From contig NZ_CP036186.1 in the NCBI RefSeq assembly GCF_015291885.1, positions 1,866,001-1,930,000 on the forward strand: a stretch of 64,000 bases of DNA, in the 5' to 3' direction. How positions within the stretch are numbered: the first letter of the stretch is position 1; each line of letters starts with the position of its first letter. Source of the stretch: Stutzerimonas stutzeri (lineage in GTDB: Bacteria > Pseudomonadota > Gammaproteobacteria > Pseudomonadales > Pseudomonadaceae). This document shows, piece by piece, positions 10,376 to 18,487 of the stretch. Under the pieces are notes generated by a model, which was not told the DNA's origin, searched no databases, and saw only the letters and a program-made list of their open reading frames with translations. The position numbers were made by a program, and so were the translations under genes.

Positions 10376-11212
10376 ATGCGTGTTCTGTCATCCGTCCTGC
10401 TGATCGCAACCTTGTGCGTTGCTGGCGCCGCTGTGGCCGAGGAGGCCCGGCTGGTCGAGGCGATCAATGCCTACCGTGGCGAAGTGCAGCGCTGTGGCGA
10501 CAAGGCGAGCGAAGAGCTGCCGCCGCTCACCGCCGACTCGCGCCTGAATCTGCCGGTCGATGGCGCAGGCGACCTGCAGCAGGCGCTGTCCCGCGCGGGC
10601 TATCCGATGGTGACCGTGCAGGCGATCACGCTTTCCGGCCCGCGGGATGCCCAGGCCGCAATGCAGGCGCTGCACGAAAGCTTCTGCCGGGTGATCCTCG
10701 ATCCGCAGTTCGCCGATATCGGTGTGAGTCGCAACGGCCGTGACTGGCGCGTCGTGGTGGCGCGGCCGTTGCTCGATGGTCGGCTGGGTGACTGGCAGGC
10801 CGAAGGGCAGAAGCTGCTGGAGCAGATCAACACCGCCCGTGCCTCCGCCCGGCGTTGCGGTAAGCAGGACTTCGCCGCAGCCGCTCCGCTCAGCTGGAAC
10901 GAGACGCTGGGCAGCACCGCCGAAGCCCACAGCCGGGCCATGGCCAATGGCAACTTCTTCAGTCATCTGAGCGAGGACGGCCGCACCCCAGGCGACCGCG
11001 CCGAGCTGGCGGGTTACGCCGGCAGGCAGGTCGGCGAAAACATCGCCGCGGCGCTGCCGACCGCGCGCAAGGTGCTGGACGGCTGGCTGGCCAGCCCCGG
11101 CCATTGCGCGAACCTGATGAACCCTCAGTTCAGCGAGCTTGGCGCCGCCTATGCGGTCGATCCGCAGAGCGACGCGGCCATCTACTGGACGGCGATGTTC
11201 GGCGCGCCCTGA
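10376..11212 (+). CDS. Secreted CAP (SCP/PR1) domain protein
   Basis: The 278-residue protein has a signal peptide (MRVLSSVLLIATLCVAGAAVA) with cleavage expected before EEA. Residues about 145-275 form a CAP domain with the usual landmarks HSRAMANGNFFSH near 185, GENIAA near 219 and SPGHCANLMNP near 240. The N-terminal half looks like a weak second copy: LVEAINAYRGEVQRCG resembles LLEQINTARASARRCG. CAP proteins are extracytoplasmic and usually of unknown biochemical role. The start with GGAGAA seven bases upstream is clear; the longer upstream frame is rejected because it would bury the signal peptide. Confidence 0.85.
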   Translation: MRVLSSVLLIATLCVAGAAVAEEARLVEAINAYRGEVQRCGDKASEELPPLTADSRLNLPVDGAGDLQQALSRAGYPMVTVQAITLSGPRDAQAAMQALHESFCRVILDPQFADIGVSRNGRDWRVVVARPLLDGRLGDWQAEGQKLLEQINTARASARRCGKQDFAAAAPLSWNETLGSTAEAHSRAMANGNFFSHLSEDGRTPGDRAELAGYAGRQVGENIAAALPTARKVLDGWLASPGHCANLMNPQFSELGAAYAVDPQSDAAIYWTAMFGAP

Positions 11213-11295
11213 TTCGCCCGCGTGGCTGGCTCGCTTGGTGAGCGATCGCGCCAGCGCGCTGTCAGACAAACCTGTTCCCATCTTCAGGGTTGCCC

Positions 11296-13254
11296 TTGAC
11301 CGATATCCCTTCTCCCGAGCAACTACCCGCCGTGCTGGCGGGCCCGCTGCTGCGGCGTACCGAGCCTGGCCTTCTGACGTTCTGGCTGGTTGGCTCGCGG
11401 CCGCTCGAGCTGTCGCTGATTCTCGAAAGCCCGGCGGTCGGACTGCAAAAATCTGTGTCGCTCGATGAGCTGAGCTGCCAGCGCCTGCCGATCGGCAAGC
11501 ACGCGGCATTGCATCTAATCGAGTTCGTGCCGGACGCACCGCTGCCAACCGATTGCCTGATCGAATACGACCTGCGCATCCACGATGGTGCAGTGGAGCA
11601 GGGCATCGCCGGCTGGGCGCCGCATCTGCTCTACGACGGCGCGACGCGGCCGAGCTTCGTCATCAAGTCGCGGCTCGATCGCGTGCTGCATGGTTCCTGC
11701 CGCAAGCCGCACCACGCCGCGACAGATGGTCTGCTGTGTGTCGACGAACTGCTGAGTGACGCGCTGGACAGTCCGGCCGAGCGCCCGGCCGTGCTGCTGA
11801 TGACGGGCGATCAGGTCTATGCCGACGATGTCGCGGGGCCGATGCTGGTGGCGATCCATGCATTGGTGCGCCGGCTGGGGCTCTATGGTGAACAGCTCGA
11901 AGGCGCGGTGGTAAGCGACAGCGATGAGCTGATGACCCATCCGGCGAGCTATTACCGTCGCGAGCAGCTGTTGCCCGCATTCAAGTCAAACGAGGCGCTG
12001 CGCGAGCGCTTCTTCGGTGGCGTGGAAAAGCCGGTGTTCACCACCGCCAACGGGCAGAACCATCTGATCAGCCTGGGCGAGGTCATGGCGATGTACCTGC
12101 TCGTCTGGTCGCCGACGCCCTGGTCGCTAATCGCCCCGCAGATGCCCGTGTTGGAACCCACCCATGCCGAGCGTTACCGATGTGAAGAGAGCTGTCTGCG
12201 CGGCTTCATCGTCGGGTTGCCGAAGGTGGCCCGCGCCTTGGCTCATGTGCCGTCGCTGATGATCTTCGATGACCACGACATCACCGATGACTGGAATCTC
12301 TCCGCGCGCTGGGAAGAGACCGCCTACGGCCATCCGCTGTCGCGACGCATCATCGGCAACGCTTTGCTCGCCTACCTGCTATGCCAGGCCTGGGGCAACG
12401 AGCCGAAGCGGTTCGCCGACTTGCTGCTGCCGGTGCGTGAGCTGCTGGCGACGGCGAGCGATGGCTGGCTGGATTGCGCAGCGCAGGATCAGTTGATCGA
12501 TGTGCTTTTCAGGCTCGACGGTTGGGGCTACGAGCTGCCCACCGATCCGCCGCTGGTGGTGCTCGACACTCGCACCCGGCGCTGGCGCAGCGAGCGCAAC
12601 CTCAGTCGCCCGTCAGGCCTGATGGATTGGGAAGCGCTGAGCGAGTTCCAGCAGAACATTCTCGACAAGCCGTCGGTGCTGATCGTCTCGCCGGCACCGA
12701 TGTTCGGCGTCAAGCTGATCGAGGCGGTGCAGCGCGTGTTCAGCTGGGCCGGTCAGCCGTTGCTGGTCGATGCGGAGAACTGGATGGCCCATCGCGGCGC
12801 CGCCCACGTGATGATGAACATCTTCCGCCACACGCGAACGCCGGGAAACTACGTGGTGCTGTCCGGCGACGTGCATTACTCCTTCGTCTACGAAGTGCAC
12901 ATTCGCGGTCGCAATACGGCGCCTCAGCTATGGCAGATCACCAGCAGCGGTGTGAAGAACGAGTTCCCGCGGCGCCTGCTGGACTGGTTCGACCGCCTCA
13001 ACCGCTGGCTCTACGCGCCCTGGTCGCCACTGAACTGGCTGACCAAGCGCCGCAGGCTGGAAGTCGTGCCGCGCGTGCCGGACCGCAGCAACGCCGGCGA
13101 ACGGCTATGGAACGGCTCGGGCATCGGCCTGCTGGTGCTGGACGAGCAGGGCAGGCCGCGCGAGATCTACCAGCTGAATGCCGACGGCACGGCACCGGTA
13201 GCGTTTCTCTGTGAGCGATCCAGGCCCTGTGGCGAGAGGCCTGCTCCCGCGTGA
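11296..13254 (+). CDS. PhoD-like metallophosphatase / alkaline phosphatase D family protein
   Basis: The product is about 652 residues with metal-site blocks of the PhoD/calcineurin-type phosphatases: MTGDQVYADD near residue 168, FDDHDITDDW near 325 and LSGDVHYSFVY near 522. No signal peptide is visible, unlike secreted PhoD, so it is probably cytoplasmic with an uncertain phosphoester substrate. The start is a TTG at 11296, six bases after AGGG; a TTG two codons upstream would directly abut that site. The stop codon lies inside a hairpin shared with the convergent metal transporter. The family is firm, the substrate unknown. Confidence 0.85.
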   Translation: MTDIPSPEQLPAVLAGPLLRRTEPGLLTFWLVGSRPLELSLILESPAVGLQKSVSLDELSCQRLPIGKHAALHLIEFVPDAPLPTDCLIEYDLRIHDGAVEQGIAGWAPHLLYDGATRPSFVIKSRLDRVLHGSCRKPHHAATDGLLCVDELLSDALDSPAERPAVLLMTGDQVYADDVAGPMLVAIHALVRRLGLYGEQLEGAVVSDSDELMTHPASYYRREQLLPAFKSNEALRERFFGGVEKPVFTTANGQNHLISLGEVMAMYLLVWSPTPWSLIAPQMPVLEPTHAERYRCEESCLRGFIVGLPKVARALAHVPSLMIFDDHDITDDWNLSARWEETAYGHPLSRRIIGNALLAYLLCQAWGNEPKRFADLLLPVRELLATASDGWLDCAAQDQLIDVLFRLDGWGYELPTDPPLVVLDTRTRRWRSERNLSRPSGLMDWEALSEFQQNILDKPSVLIVSPAPMFGVKLIEAVQRVFSWAGQPLLVDAENWMAHRGAAHVMMNIFRHTRTPGNYVVLSGDVHYSFVYEVHIRGRNTAPQLWQITSSGVKNEFPRRLLDWFDRLNRWLYAPWSPLNWLTKRRRLEVVPRVPDRSNAGERLWNGSGIGLLVLDEQGRPREIYQLNADGTAPVAFLCERSRPCGERPAPA

Positions 13255-13268
13255 CCTTGCGGTCACGC
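13249..13268. terminator. Hairpin spanning two convergent stop codons
   Basis: GCGTGACC-TTGC-GGTCACGC, a perfect 8-bp stem. The TGA of the PhoD-like gene (13252-13254) and the TGA of the CDF gene (13263-13265, minus strand) both fall within it. No U-tract is present on either side. It probably ends or stabilises both transcripts. Confidence 0.55.
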
Positions 13269-13910
13269 GCGTCGCTCCGCATCGCTGACCAGCATTCTTT
13301 CGGATCGCAACTCTTCCAGGGCTTGGCGGGTGATCTGCACCGCCGCGCTGATCGAGAGCAACGCCATGATCGTCGCCACGATCAGGTCGGGCCAGCCGGC
13401 GCCGGTGCCGAATACGCCGAGCGCTGCCAGCATGACGGCGAGATTGCCCAGCGCATCGTTGCGGCTGCATAGCCACACGCTGCGCATGTTGCTGTCGCCT
13501 TCGCGGTAGGCATAGAGCATGGCCGCCACAGCAAGGTTGGCCAGCAGTGCGATCACGCCGACGACGCCCATGGTCGAGGCATGCGGCACGCTGCCATCGA
13601 TGAAATTGCCGATGGCGACGACCAGGATGAATACACCGAACAGACCCATGGTCAGAGCCTTGGCCAACGACGCCCGCGCCCGCATCGCCACCCCGAGGCC
13701 CAGCACGAACAGGCTGACGCCGTAGTTGGCCGCATCGCCGAAAAAATCCAGCGAGTCGGCCAGCAGCGAGACCGATCCGGAACGTACGCCCGCGCCGATC
13801 TCGACGCCGAACATCACCAGATTGATCAGTAGCGCAATCCAGAGAATGCGCCGATAGCGTCCGCGTGCCGCCGTGGTGGTGCAAACGCCGCTGCAACAAT
13901 TTCCCGCCAT
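13263..13910 (-). CDS. CDF-family metal cation exporter with Cys-rich N-terminus
   Basis: The 215-residue protein has about six membrane helices and the cation diffusion facilitator plan, but with altered metal ligands. Helix 2 has D55-x3-D59 (LADSLDFFGDA). In helix 5 the usual His-x3-Asp is C148-x3-D152 (WLCSRNDALGN). The N-terminus MAGNCCSGVC adds three cysteines. The C-terminal cytoplasmic domain of larger CDF proteins is essentially missing. These thiol ligands suggest a soft divalent metal (Cd, Zn, Pb or Hg); that is inference. The gene is divergent from a MerR regulator and has a MerR-type promoter. The start at 13910 places the Cys motif at the N-terminus; a 23-codon longer frame would cover the operator. 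Confidence 0.85.
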   Translation of the reverse strand: MAGNCCSGVCTTTAARGRYRRILWIALLINLVMFGVEIGAGVRSGSVSLLADSLDFFGDAANYGVSLFVLGLGVAMRARASLAKALTMGLFGVFILVVAIGNFIDGSVPHASTMGVVGVIALLANLAVAAMLYAYREGDSNMRSVWLCSRNDALGNLAVMLAALGVFGTGAGWPDLIVATIMALLSISAAVQITRQALEELRSERMLVSDAERRA

Positions 13911-13938
13911 GGCATCGCCTCCAGTTGTCGATGGAGCT

Positions 13939-13969
13939 ACGCTAAACCCTGTAGCCACTACAGGGTCAA
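13939..13969 (-). promoter_or_regulatory. MerR-type promoter/operator of the CDF exporter
   Basis: On the minus strand TTGACC (-35) and TAGCGT (-10) are separated by 19 bases, the over-long spacer typical of MerR-activated promoters. Between and overlapping them lies the palindrome ACCCTGTAG-CCA-CTACAGGGT (13946-13966). It ends 6 bases before the merR-like start codon, so the regulator very probably also controls its own expression. Confidence 0.85.
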
Positions 13970-13972
13970 GCG

Positions 13973-14374
13973 ATGCCATTTACCATCGGAAAACTCAGCA
14001 AGGCCACGGCAGTGAACGTGGAGACCATCCGCTATTACGAGCGAATCGGGCTGCTTGCGGCACCGTCGCGCACCGAATCCGGCTATCGCACCTTCAGCGA
14101 GCGGGACGCGGAGCAGCTGCGCTTCATCAAGCGTGGGCGCGAGCTCGGCTTCACCCTTGACGAGATTCGCACCCTGGTCGAGCTGGCGAATCAGCCCGAG
14201 CATGCCTGCACCGATGTCGATCGCTTGGTGCAGACGCATCTGATCGAAGTGCGCCAGCGCATCGCCGATCTGCAGCGGCTCGAAGCGGAACTGCAGCGCC
14301 TGGCGGGCTGCAGCGAATCATCGGTCCGCGAGTGCCGCATCATCGAGACCCTGACGGGAGCGCATCGATCCTAG
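13973..14374 (+). CDS. MerR-family metal-responsive regulator
   Basis: The 133-residue protein has the MerR N-terminal winged helix (FTIGKLSKATAVNVETIRYY, then ERIGLL) and a dimerisation helix. Three cysteines sit where metal-sensing relatives bind: C79 (EHACTD), C113 and C121. C79 is the residue that marks divalent-metal sensors such as ZntR, CadR and PbrR, whereas copper sensors of the CueR type carry Ser there. The C-terminal C-x7-C spacing, however, is the short CueR-like one. The gene overlaps its own operator region and is divergent from the CDF exporter, its likely target. Confidence 0.9.
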   Translation: MPFTIGKLSKATAVNVETIRYYERIGLLAAPSRTESGYRTFSERDAEQLRFIKRGRELGFTLDEIRTLVELANQPEHACTDVDRLVQTHLIEVRQRIADLQRLEAELQRLAGCSESSVRECRIIETLTGAHRS

Positions 14375-14507
14375 CGCTGCTGTGTTGCGCGATTGGCGGT
14401 GCGCACGGACCGCACATCGAGATGTACGGGGCTGACGAAACGCTCGGTCTGCCGTCGGGTTCCAAGGCAATGTCACCAAAGACCATTGTTACCAGAGGAC
14501 CACCGCC

Positions 14508-14657
14508 ATGATCGATCCTGACGACCCATTCAAGGATGGCCTGACCCCGCCGGATTACGACGAGTACGGCGATGTGCCGGACTCGGGCGAAAACGATACC
14601 GATTCAGGCACCGATTCGAACGACCAACCGGAAGCCGATCAGAGTCCGCTCGGTTAG
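14508..14657 (+). CDS. Very acidic 49-residue protein
   Basis: A short frame starts at ATG 14508 after GAGG and encodes a protein dominated by Asp, Glu, Pro and Ser (MIDPDDPFKDGLTPPDYDEY at the start, then repeated D/S/G). It lacks hydrophobic segments and cysteines and should be disordered. I do not recognise it. Support comes from the ribosome site, in-frame coding character and a clean stop. It may be a small regulatory or nucleic-acid-mimicking protein, but that is speculation. Confidence 0.45.
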   Translation: MIDPDDPFKDGLTPPDYDEYGDVPDSGENDTDSGTDSNDQPEADQSPLG

Positions 14658-14796
14658 GCGCCTGCGCCTGGGGCTCTACCCGACGTCGTGCAGACGCTGC
14701 ATCTGCTGGACAATTCGACTCGCCCGGCCTAAAAAGGCGCGCTGCGCCGAGAGGCGTAGGCGCCAACCGGCAGCAGTCTTCAAAAGCAGGTGAATC

Positions 14797-14919
14797 GTGA
14801 GAAAGAAAAAGCCCGTAGACCCCGTCCGCCAGGCCGAAAAGAACCGTGCCCACCGTATCGGCTGGCTGATCGCCCTGGCCGGCATCGTGGTGGGTTTCGC
14901 GCTGGTGATGGGCAAGTAA
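14797..14919 (+). CDS. Small single-pass membrane protein (40 residues)
   Basis: A GTG start at 14797, eight bases after an AGCAGG ribosome site, gives a 40-residue product. It has a basic N-terminus (MRKKKPVDPVRQAEKNRAHR) and one transmembrane helix (IGWLIALAGIVVGFALVMG), so the N-terminus should face the cytoplasm. The layout is typical of tiny bacterial membrane proteins that modulate larger complexes. No partner is identifiable nearby. Function unknown. Confidence 0.55.
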   Translation: MRKKKPVDPVRQAEKNRAHRIGWLIALAGIVVGFALVMGK

Positions 14920-14962
14920 GCACATCTCACCGCGGCCAGCCAGGCGGTATAGCCGCGGGGCC

Positions 14963-14988
14963 GGTGGACATGCGAGGCGTTGTCCACC
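14963..14988. terminator. Inverted repeat between convergent genes
   Basis: GGTGGACA, 10 bases, TGTCCACC: an 8-bp perfect stem between the small membrane protein and the convergent gluconolactonase-like gene. No U-tract is seen; it may serve as a bidirectional transcript end. Confidence 0.4.
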
Positions 14989-15013
14989 TGCGAAGATGCG
15001 GGCGCGGGTTGTG

Positions 15014-16105
15014 TCAGGCGAAGGTGGCGCCTCTGGCGTTCACGTACAGCGCGTAGATGCCGTGGCTGCTGGCCATGAACAGGCGATTGCCCTGCGTGCC
15101 GCCGAAGCACAGATTAGCGCAGCGCTCCGGCAGGTGAATGTGGCCGATCGCCGTGCCTGCGGGGTTGAACACGCGCACACCATCCAGTCCTTCCGGGCTC
15201 GCTTCCGGTGAGCCGGAGCTTCCCCAGCCGCACCACAGGTTGCCGCCCTCATCGCATTTGATGCCATCCAGCGCGCCATGGGCGGTGGCTTCGATGTGCT
15301 TGCCGCGCTCGCCCAGCGTGCCGTCGGCGTTCACCTTGTAGGCCCAGACCAGCCGGTTCGGCTTGGCGCGTCCCTCCACCACATAGAGCGTCGTTTCGTC
15401 CGGCGAGAAACACAGGCCGTTGGGGCCGGCGATGCCGTCAATCACGCGCGTGACCTCCAGGGTCTCGCCGTCTATGCGATACACGGCATCCGGCAGCTTG
15501 GTCTGAATCTTGTGGCCTTCGTAGTAGTTGCCAGCCTGAAACGGCGGGTCGCTGAACCAGATCGAGCCGTCGCGCTTGACCACCACATCATTCGGCGAGT
15601 TGAAGCGCTTGCCCTGGTAATTGTCGGCAAGAACGGTGGTGCTGCCATTGTGCTCGGTGCGCGTGACGCGCCGACCCAGCTCATGGGTGGTCGAGCCTTC
15701 ACAGACCACCAGGCGACCTTGGCGATCTCGCGTCAGCCCGTTGGAAAAGTTCGACTGCTCCCGATAAACGCCGAGCGACCCGGTGATCTCGTCCCAACGC
15801 ATGATTCGGTTGTTGGGGATGTCGCTCAGTAGCAGGTAACGCCCGTCGCCAACCCATACGGGGCCCTCGGCCCAGCGCAAACCATCGGCGATCTTCTCGA
15901 CGCTGGCGTTGAACAGGCGAAGCTGCAGAAAGCTGTCGTCCAGCACTTCCAGCGACGGGTCAGGGTACCGTCTGCTGAGCAGCTCGGCTGACTGGGAAAG
16001 GCGGGGCAGGGTGAGTCCGGCGGTCAACAGGGACGAGTAGGCGAGCGACTGTTTGAGGAACTGGCGGCGGGAATCGCGTGATCGTTGTTGTTCTTGATCG
16101 TTCAT
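15014..16105 (-). CDS. SMP-30/gluconolactonase-like beta-propeller protein, Tat-exported
   Basis: The 363-residue protein carries a twin-arginine leader (SRRQFLKQSLAYSSLLTAG) and then a six-bladed propeller of the SMP-30/gluconolactonase/LRE family: WAEGPVWV, NSPNDVVVKRDGSIWFSDPP, GPNGLCFSPDE and DGIKCDEGGNLWCG. Family enzymes are metal-dependent lactonases. The glutamate of AEGPVW and the Asn/Asp of NSPNDV and ALDGIKCD are the expected metal ligands. Folding before export is implied by the Tat signal. The start at 16105 follows GAAGG and puts the RR motif about 11 residues in. The substrate is unknown. Confidence 0.85.
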   Translation of the reverse strand: MNDQEQQRSRDSRRQFLKQSLAYSSLLTAGLTLPRLSQSAELLSRRYPDPSLEVLDDSFLQLRLFNASVEKIADGLRWAEGPVWVGDGRYLLLSDIPNNRIMRWDEITGSLGVYREQSNFSNGLTRDRQGRLVVCEGSTTHELGRRVTRTEHNGSTTVLADNYQGKRFNSPNDVVVKRDGSIWFSDPPFQAGNYYEGHKIQTKLPDAVYRIDGETLEVTRVIDGIAGPNGLCFSPDETTLYVVEGRAKPNRLVWAYKVNADGTLGERGKHIEATAHGALDGIKCDEGGNLWCGWGSSGSPEASPEGLDGVRVFNPAGTAIGHIHLPERCANLCFGGTQGNRLFMASSHGIYALYVNARGATFA

Positions 16106-16422
16106 CGGAAGACCTTCATGGATGGAGGCAAGCGAAATCCATGATAGTAGAGGTACGATGACTTTCAATGACTGGCGATAAAAAATGACATATCTAAAGA
16201 CTCATACTTAATAACTTGTTTTAAAACATATAGATGTGGATTTAGTGAATTTTCGCATCGTCGTATGACATGAAGTCATTGAGCTCAGCTCTTTAGGGAT
16301 GCCGGCTCGGTTGCAGGCAGCGTATGGCGTCGCGCAAATCTGTTCGTACAATCGCCAGCGCCGCCGGGAGGTCCGTCATACGGCGGGCCGATGACAAGGA
16401 TCAGACTGAGAGAGGAAGACAG
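16106..16422. other. Intergenic region with an AT-rich core
   Basis: About 317 bases between two divergent genes. Bases 16160-16260 are strikingly AT-rich for this chromosome (runs such as aaaaaatgacatat and ttgttttaaaacatat) and probably hold the promoters of the lactonase-like gene and the zinc-ribbon gene. A small palindrome, ATGAC-ATGAA-GTCAT, sits at 16265-16279. No coding sequence is seen. Confidence 0.5.
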
Positions 16423-16671
16423 ATGCCGACCTACGACTACCGTTGCGAGGCCAATGGCCAGATTTATGAAGTTCGCCATGCCATGGCGCTACGGCCGAAA
16501 ACCTGGGGCGAACTGCGCGCGGCCGGCGCGCTGGCCGAAGATTCGAACATTCCGGACGACGCGCCGGTGACCAAAATGATGACGGCTGCCGGGGTGGTCA
16601 ACAGCCGCGTATTGAAGAATCCGGAAGCGCCGGCATGTGCCCGCGGCGGCTGTGCCGGCAACTGCCGCTGA
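16423..16671 (+). CDS. FmdB-type zinc-ribbon-like small protein, ribbon incomplete
   Basis: The 82-residue protein begins MPTYDYRCEANGQIYEVRH, the opening of FmdB regulatory zinc-ribbon proteins. Canonical members have CxxC twice. Here only one cysteine remains in the first knuckle and the second knuckle is absent, while three cysteines cluster at the C-terminus (CARGGCAGNC). It may bind metal differently or not at all. A good GAGAGGAAG ribosome site fixes the start. A REP element lies just downstream. Function in this branch is unknown. Confidence 0.75.
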   Translation: MPTYDYRCEANGQIYEVRHAMALRPKTWGELRAAGALAEDSNIPDDAPVTKMMTAAGVVNSRVLKNPEAPACARGGCAGNCR

Positions 16672-16700
16672 GTTCAGCCGCGGACATGGATGCGGCGTCG

Positions 16701-16735
16701 GTATGGTGGAAAACGGCGAAGCCTTTTCCACGCGG
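16701..16735 (+). repeat. REP element, same family as the RAYT island
   Basis: GTATGGTGGAAAACGGCGAA followed by gccttttccacgcgg: a palindrome (GTGGAAAA...TTTTCCAC) preceded by a GTAG-like tetranucleotide. It is nearly identical to the REP-B copies at 26883, 27567, 28737, 29025 and 29752. It sits between two convergent genes. Confidence 0.8.
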
Positions 16736-16752
16736 TTTCCCGGGTTGTCTCG

Positions 16753-17175
16753 TTAGTAACGCATCTCCAGCGTGACCCGGGTGGGTTCGCCGGCGGGCAC
16801 CTCGAATGCGCTGTCCTCGAAGGACGGCGGGCCCATCACCTTGGGATTGTTCGACAGCCCGTAGCCTTCCGTTGGGATCATGCCGAAACGGCGGTCCAGC
16901 TCACCGTTGTCGTTCTCGTCATGGTAGGCCAGCACCGCGTAGCGTCCGGGCGGCACGTCCTTGAATACCAGTGTCACGGCTCCCTGCTCGGCCTTGGCCT
17001 TCTGCGCGGCGAAGGCCTGGTCGTCCTTGCGGAAGGTCTTCGCGCTGGAATATACCGCCACGGCCACCTGGCCCTTGTCGTGTTGCAGGCCGTCGAGGGT
17101 CACCTGCAGCTCCTCGGCATAGGCCGAGGGGACCAAGAGTGCGAGGGCAACGCCCAGAATCGGAAGTGCTTTCAT
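16753..17175 (-). CDS. DUF2141 secreted protein
   Basis: The 140-residue protein has a signal peptide (MKALPILGVALALLVPSAYA) and a single DUF2141 domain, recognisable by DKGQVAVAVYSS near the middle and the diagnostic VPPGRYAVLAYHDENDNGEL, followed by PTEGYGLSNN. DUF2141 proteins are small periplasmic or extracellular beta-sandwich proteins of unknown role. The start at 17175 is chosen for the signal peptide and the AAGAG upstream. It is convergent with the FmdB-like gene, with a REP element between them. Confidence 0.85.
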   Translation of the reverse strand: MKALPILGVALALLVPSAYAEELQVTLDGLQHDKGQVAVAVYSSAKTFRKDDQAFAAQKAKAEQGAVTLVFKDVPPGRYAVLAYHDENDNGELDRRFGMIPTEGYGLSNNPKVMGPPSFEDSAFEVPAGEPTRVTLEMRY

Positions 17176-17311
17176 GCTGTGCTCTTGAAGTCGAGGATGC
17201 GGAAGTCGCCGGATTCCAACGTGGCCGGCGACGCTTGGGTCGATCGCTGTCATCTTCAGCGAACAAGCGAAGCGTTGTCCACGTGCGGCGTGTAGCGTAT
17301 CCATCGTTCGA

Positions 17312-17779
17312 TCAGAACTGCGGCCCGGAGCGGGTGTTGTTGCCCTTGGCTAGGCGGTCGTAGAGCACCACGTTCACCGTCGCGGCGAGGTTCATGCAGC
17401 CGTTGGTGGGGATGTACACCACGTCCTCGCACCAGTCGCGGATTTCCTTGCTCAGCGAGCCGTCCTCGGCACCGAAGATGTACAGCGCGCGGTCCGGGTG
17501 CGTGTACTCGGGGAGCGAGCGGGCGCCTTCGACCAGCTCCACCGCAACCGGCACGCAGCCGAGCGGGAGAATCTTGCGCAGGTCGTCGATGTTGATCAGC
17601 GGAATGTCCTGATGGACCTTCTTGGTGTCGGTGACGAAGTCCTTGGCTCGGTCGTAGCGGGTGCCGGTGTAGAACACCGAAGCGGCGCCATAGCAGCCTG
17701 CGGCACGCATGATCGCCCCCACGTTGGATGGTGATTTCGGGTTGCTCAGGCCGATGCAGGCATAGCGTTTGTTGCTCAC
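17312..17779 (-). CDS. TrmH/SpoU-family RNA 2'-O-methyltransferase, small form
   Basis: The 155-residue protein is a minimal SPOUT methyltransferase. Motif 1 is SNPKSPSNVGAIMRAAGCYG, motif 2 is YIFGAEDGSLS, and the C-terminal knot motif is YIPTNGCMNLAATVNVVLYD. It lacks the RNA-binding extension of TrmH or RlmB, as does TrmL, but differs from TrmL in motif 1, so the target RNA is uncertain. The start is a GTG at 17779 without a convincing ribosome site; the frame remains open upstream to 17941 but that stretch shows no family homology. Confidence 0.8.
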   Translation of the reverse strand: MSNKRYACIGLSNPKSPSNVGAIMRAAGCYGAASVFYTGTRYDRAKDFVTDTKKVHQDIPLINIDDLRKILPLGCVPVAVELVEGARSLPEYTHPDRALYIFGAEDGSLSKEIRDWCEDVVYIPTNGCMNLAATVNVVLYDRLAKGNNTRSGPQF

Positions 17780-17987
17780 GAGGGGCGGCTCATGGAAGGG
17801 ACTCGCGCGGAAAACGCGCGAGTATACGGCAGAGTCCGGTCGGGTGATGGCCCGCGTGGCACCGTCAGGGAATGAGCTTTGCTCGCACGTTGGATCAACT
17901 GCCGCCGAGAAGCACGTCGCGACGGCGGCAGCGGCAGCCAATCCAAACCAACGTTTTTATGACCCGCCAGCGGCTGACATCGCGCGA

Positions 17988-18374
17988 TCAGAGTTGATCG
18001 CCAATCGCGGCCTTATCGATAACCGACCAGACATTCCTGATCTTTCCCATATCGAACTCGTAGAACACGTTTTCGGTAAAGACCACGTTCTTGCCATTCA
18101 CCGCAAAGCCAAACAGTTCGCCTGTGGGTGTGCAATCGAAACGCAGCTGGGCCGCCACATGAGGCGGTTCGACGATGAGCAGCCCGATATTGAACTGCAG
18201 ATCGGGGATCGCCCGAACGTCGCGCTCAAGCATCTGGCGATAGCCGTCCAGCCCGACGAACTGGCCGTTGTAGTGCACTTCGTCATGGACGAAGCGCTCC
18301 AGCTCCGCCCAGCGCCTGCCGTTCAAACAGGCGATGTAGCTCCGGTAGCAATCAGCGATCTCGTCGCCAGTCAT
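17988..18374 (-). CDS. SnoaL-like/NTF2-fold protein
   Basis: The 128-residue protein fits the SnoaL-like ester cyclase branch of the NTF2 fold: CYRSYIACLNGRRWAELERF at the start, HYNGQFVGLDGYRQML, then FDCTPTGELFGFAVNGK and VFYEFDMGKIRNVWSVIDK. Members are small cone-shaped enzymes or binding proteins with varied hydrophobic ligands. The GGGAA ribosome site fixes the ATG at 18374. It is a single gene between the methyltransferase and the DUF2855 gene. Substrate unknown. Confidence 0.75.
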   Translation of the reverse strand: MTGDEIADCYRSYIACLNGRRWAELERFVHDEVHYNGQFVGLDGYRQMLERDVRAIPDLQFNIGLLIVEPPHVAAQLRFDCTPTGELFGFAVNGKNVVFTENVFYEFDMGKIRNVWSVIDKAAIGDQL

Positions 18375-18487
18375 GATCGTTTCCCGCAAAGAAAGTCCGA
18401 TAGTCAGGCTAGCGATTGGCTCGATATACGTCAGTCGCATCTACCTGCCGCGCTCGCTGTGGCTATCTGTCCGGCACCGAAACTTGG

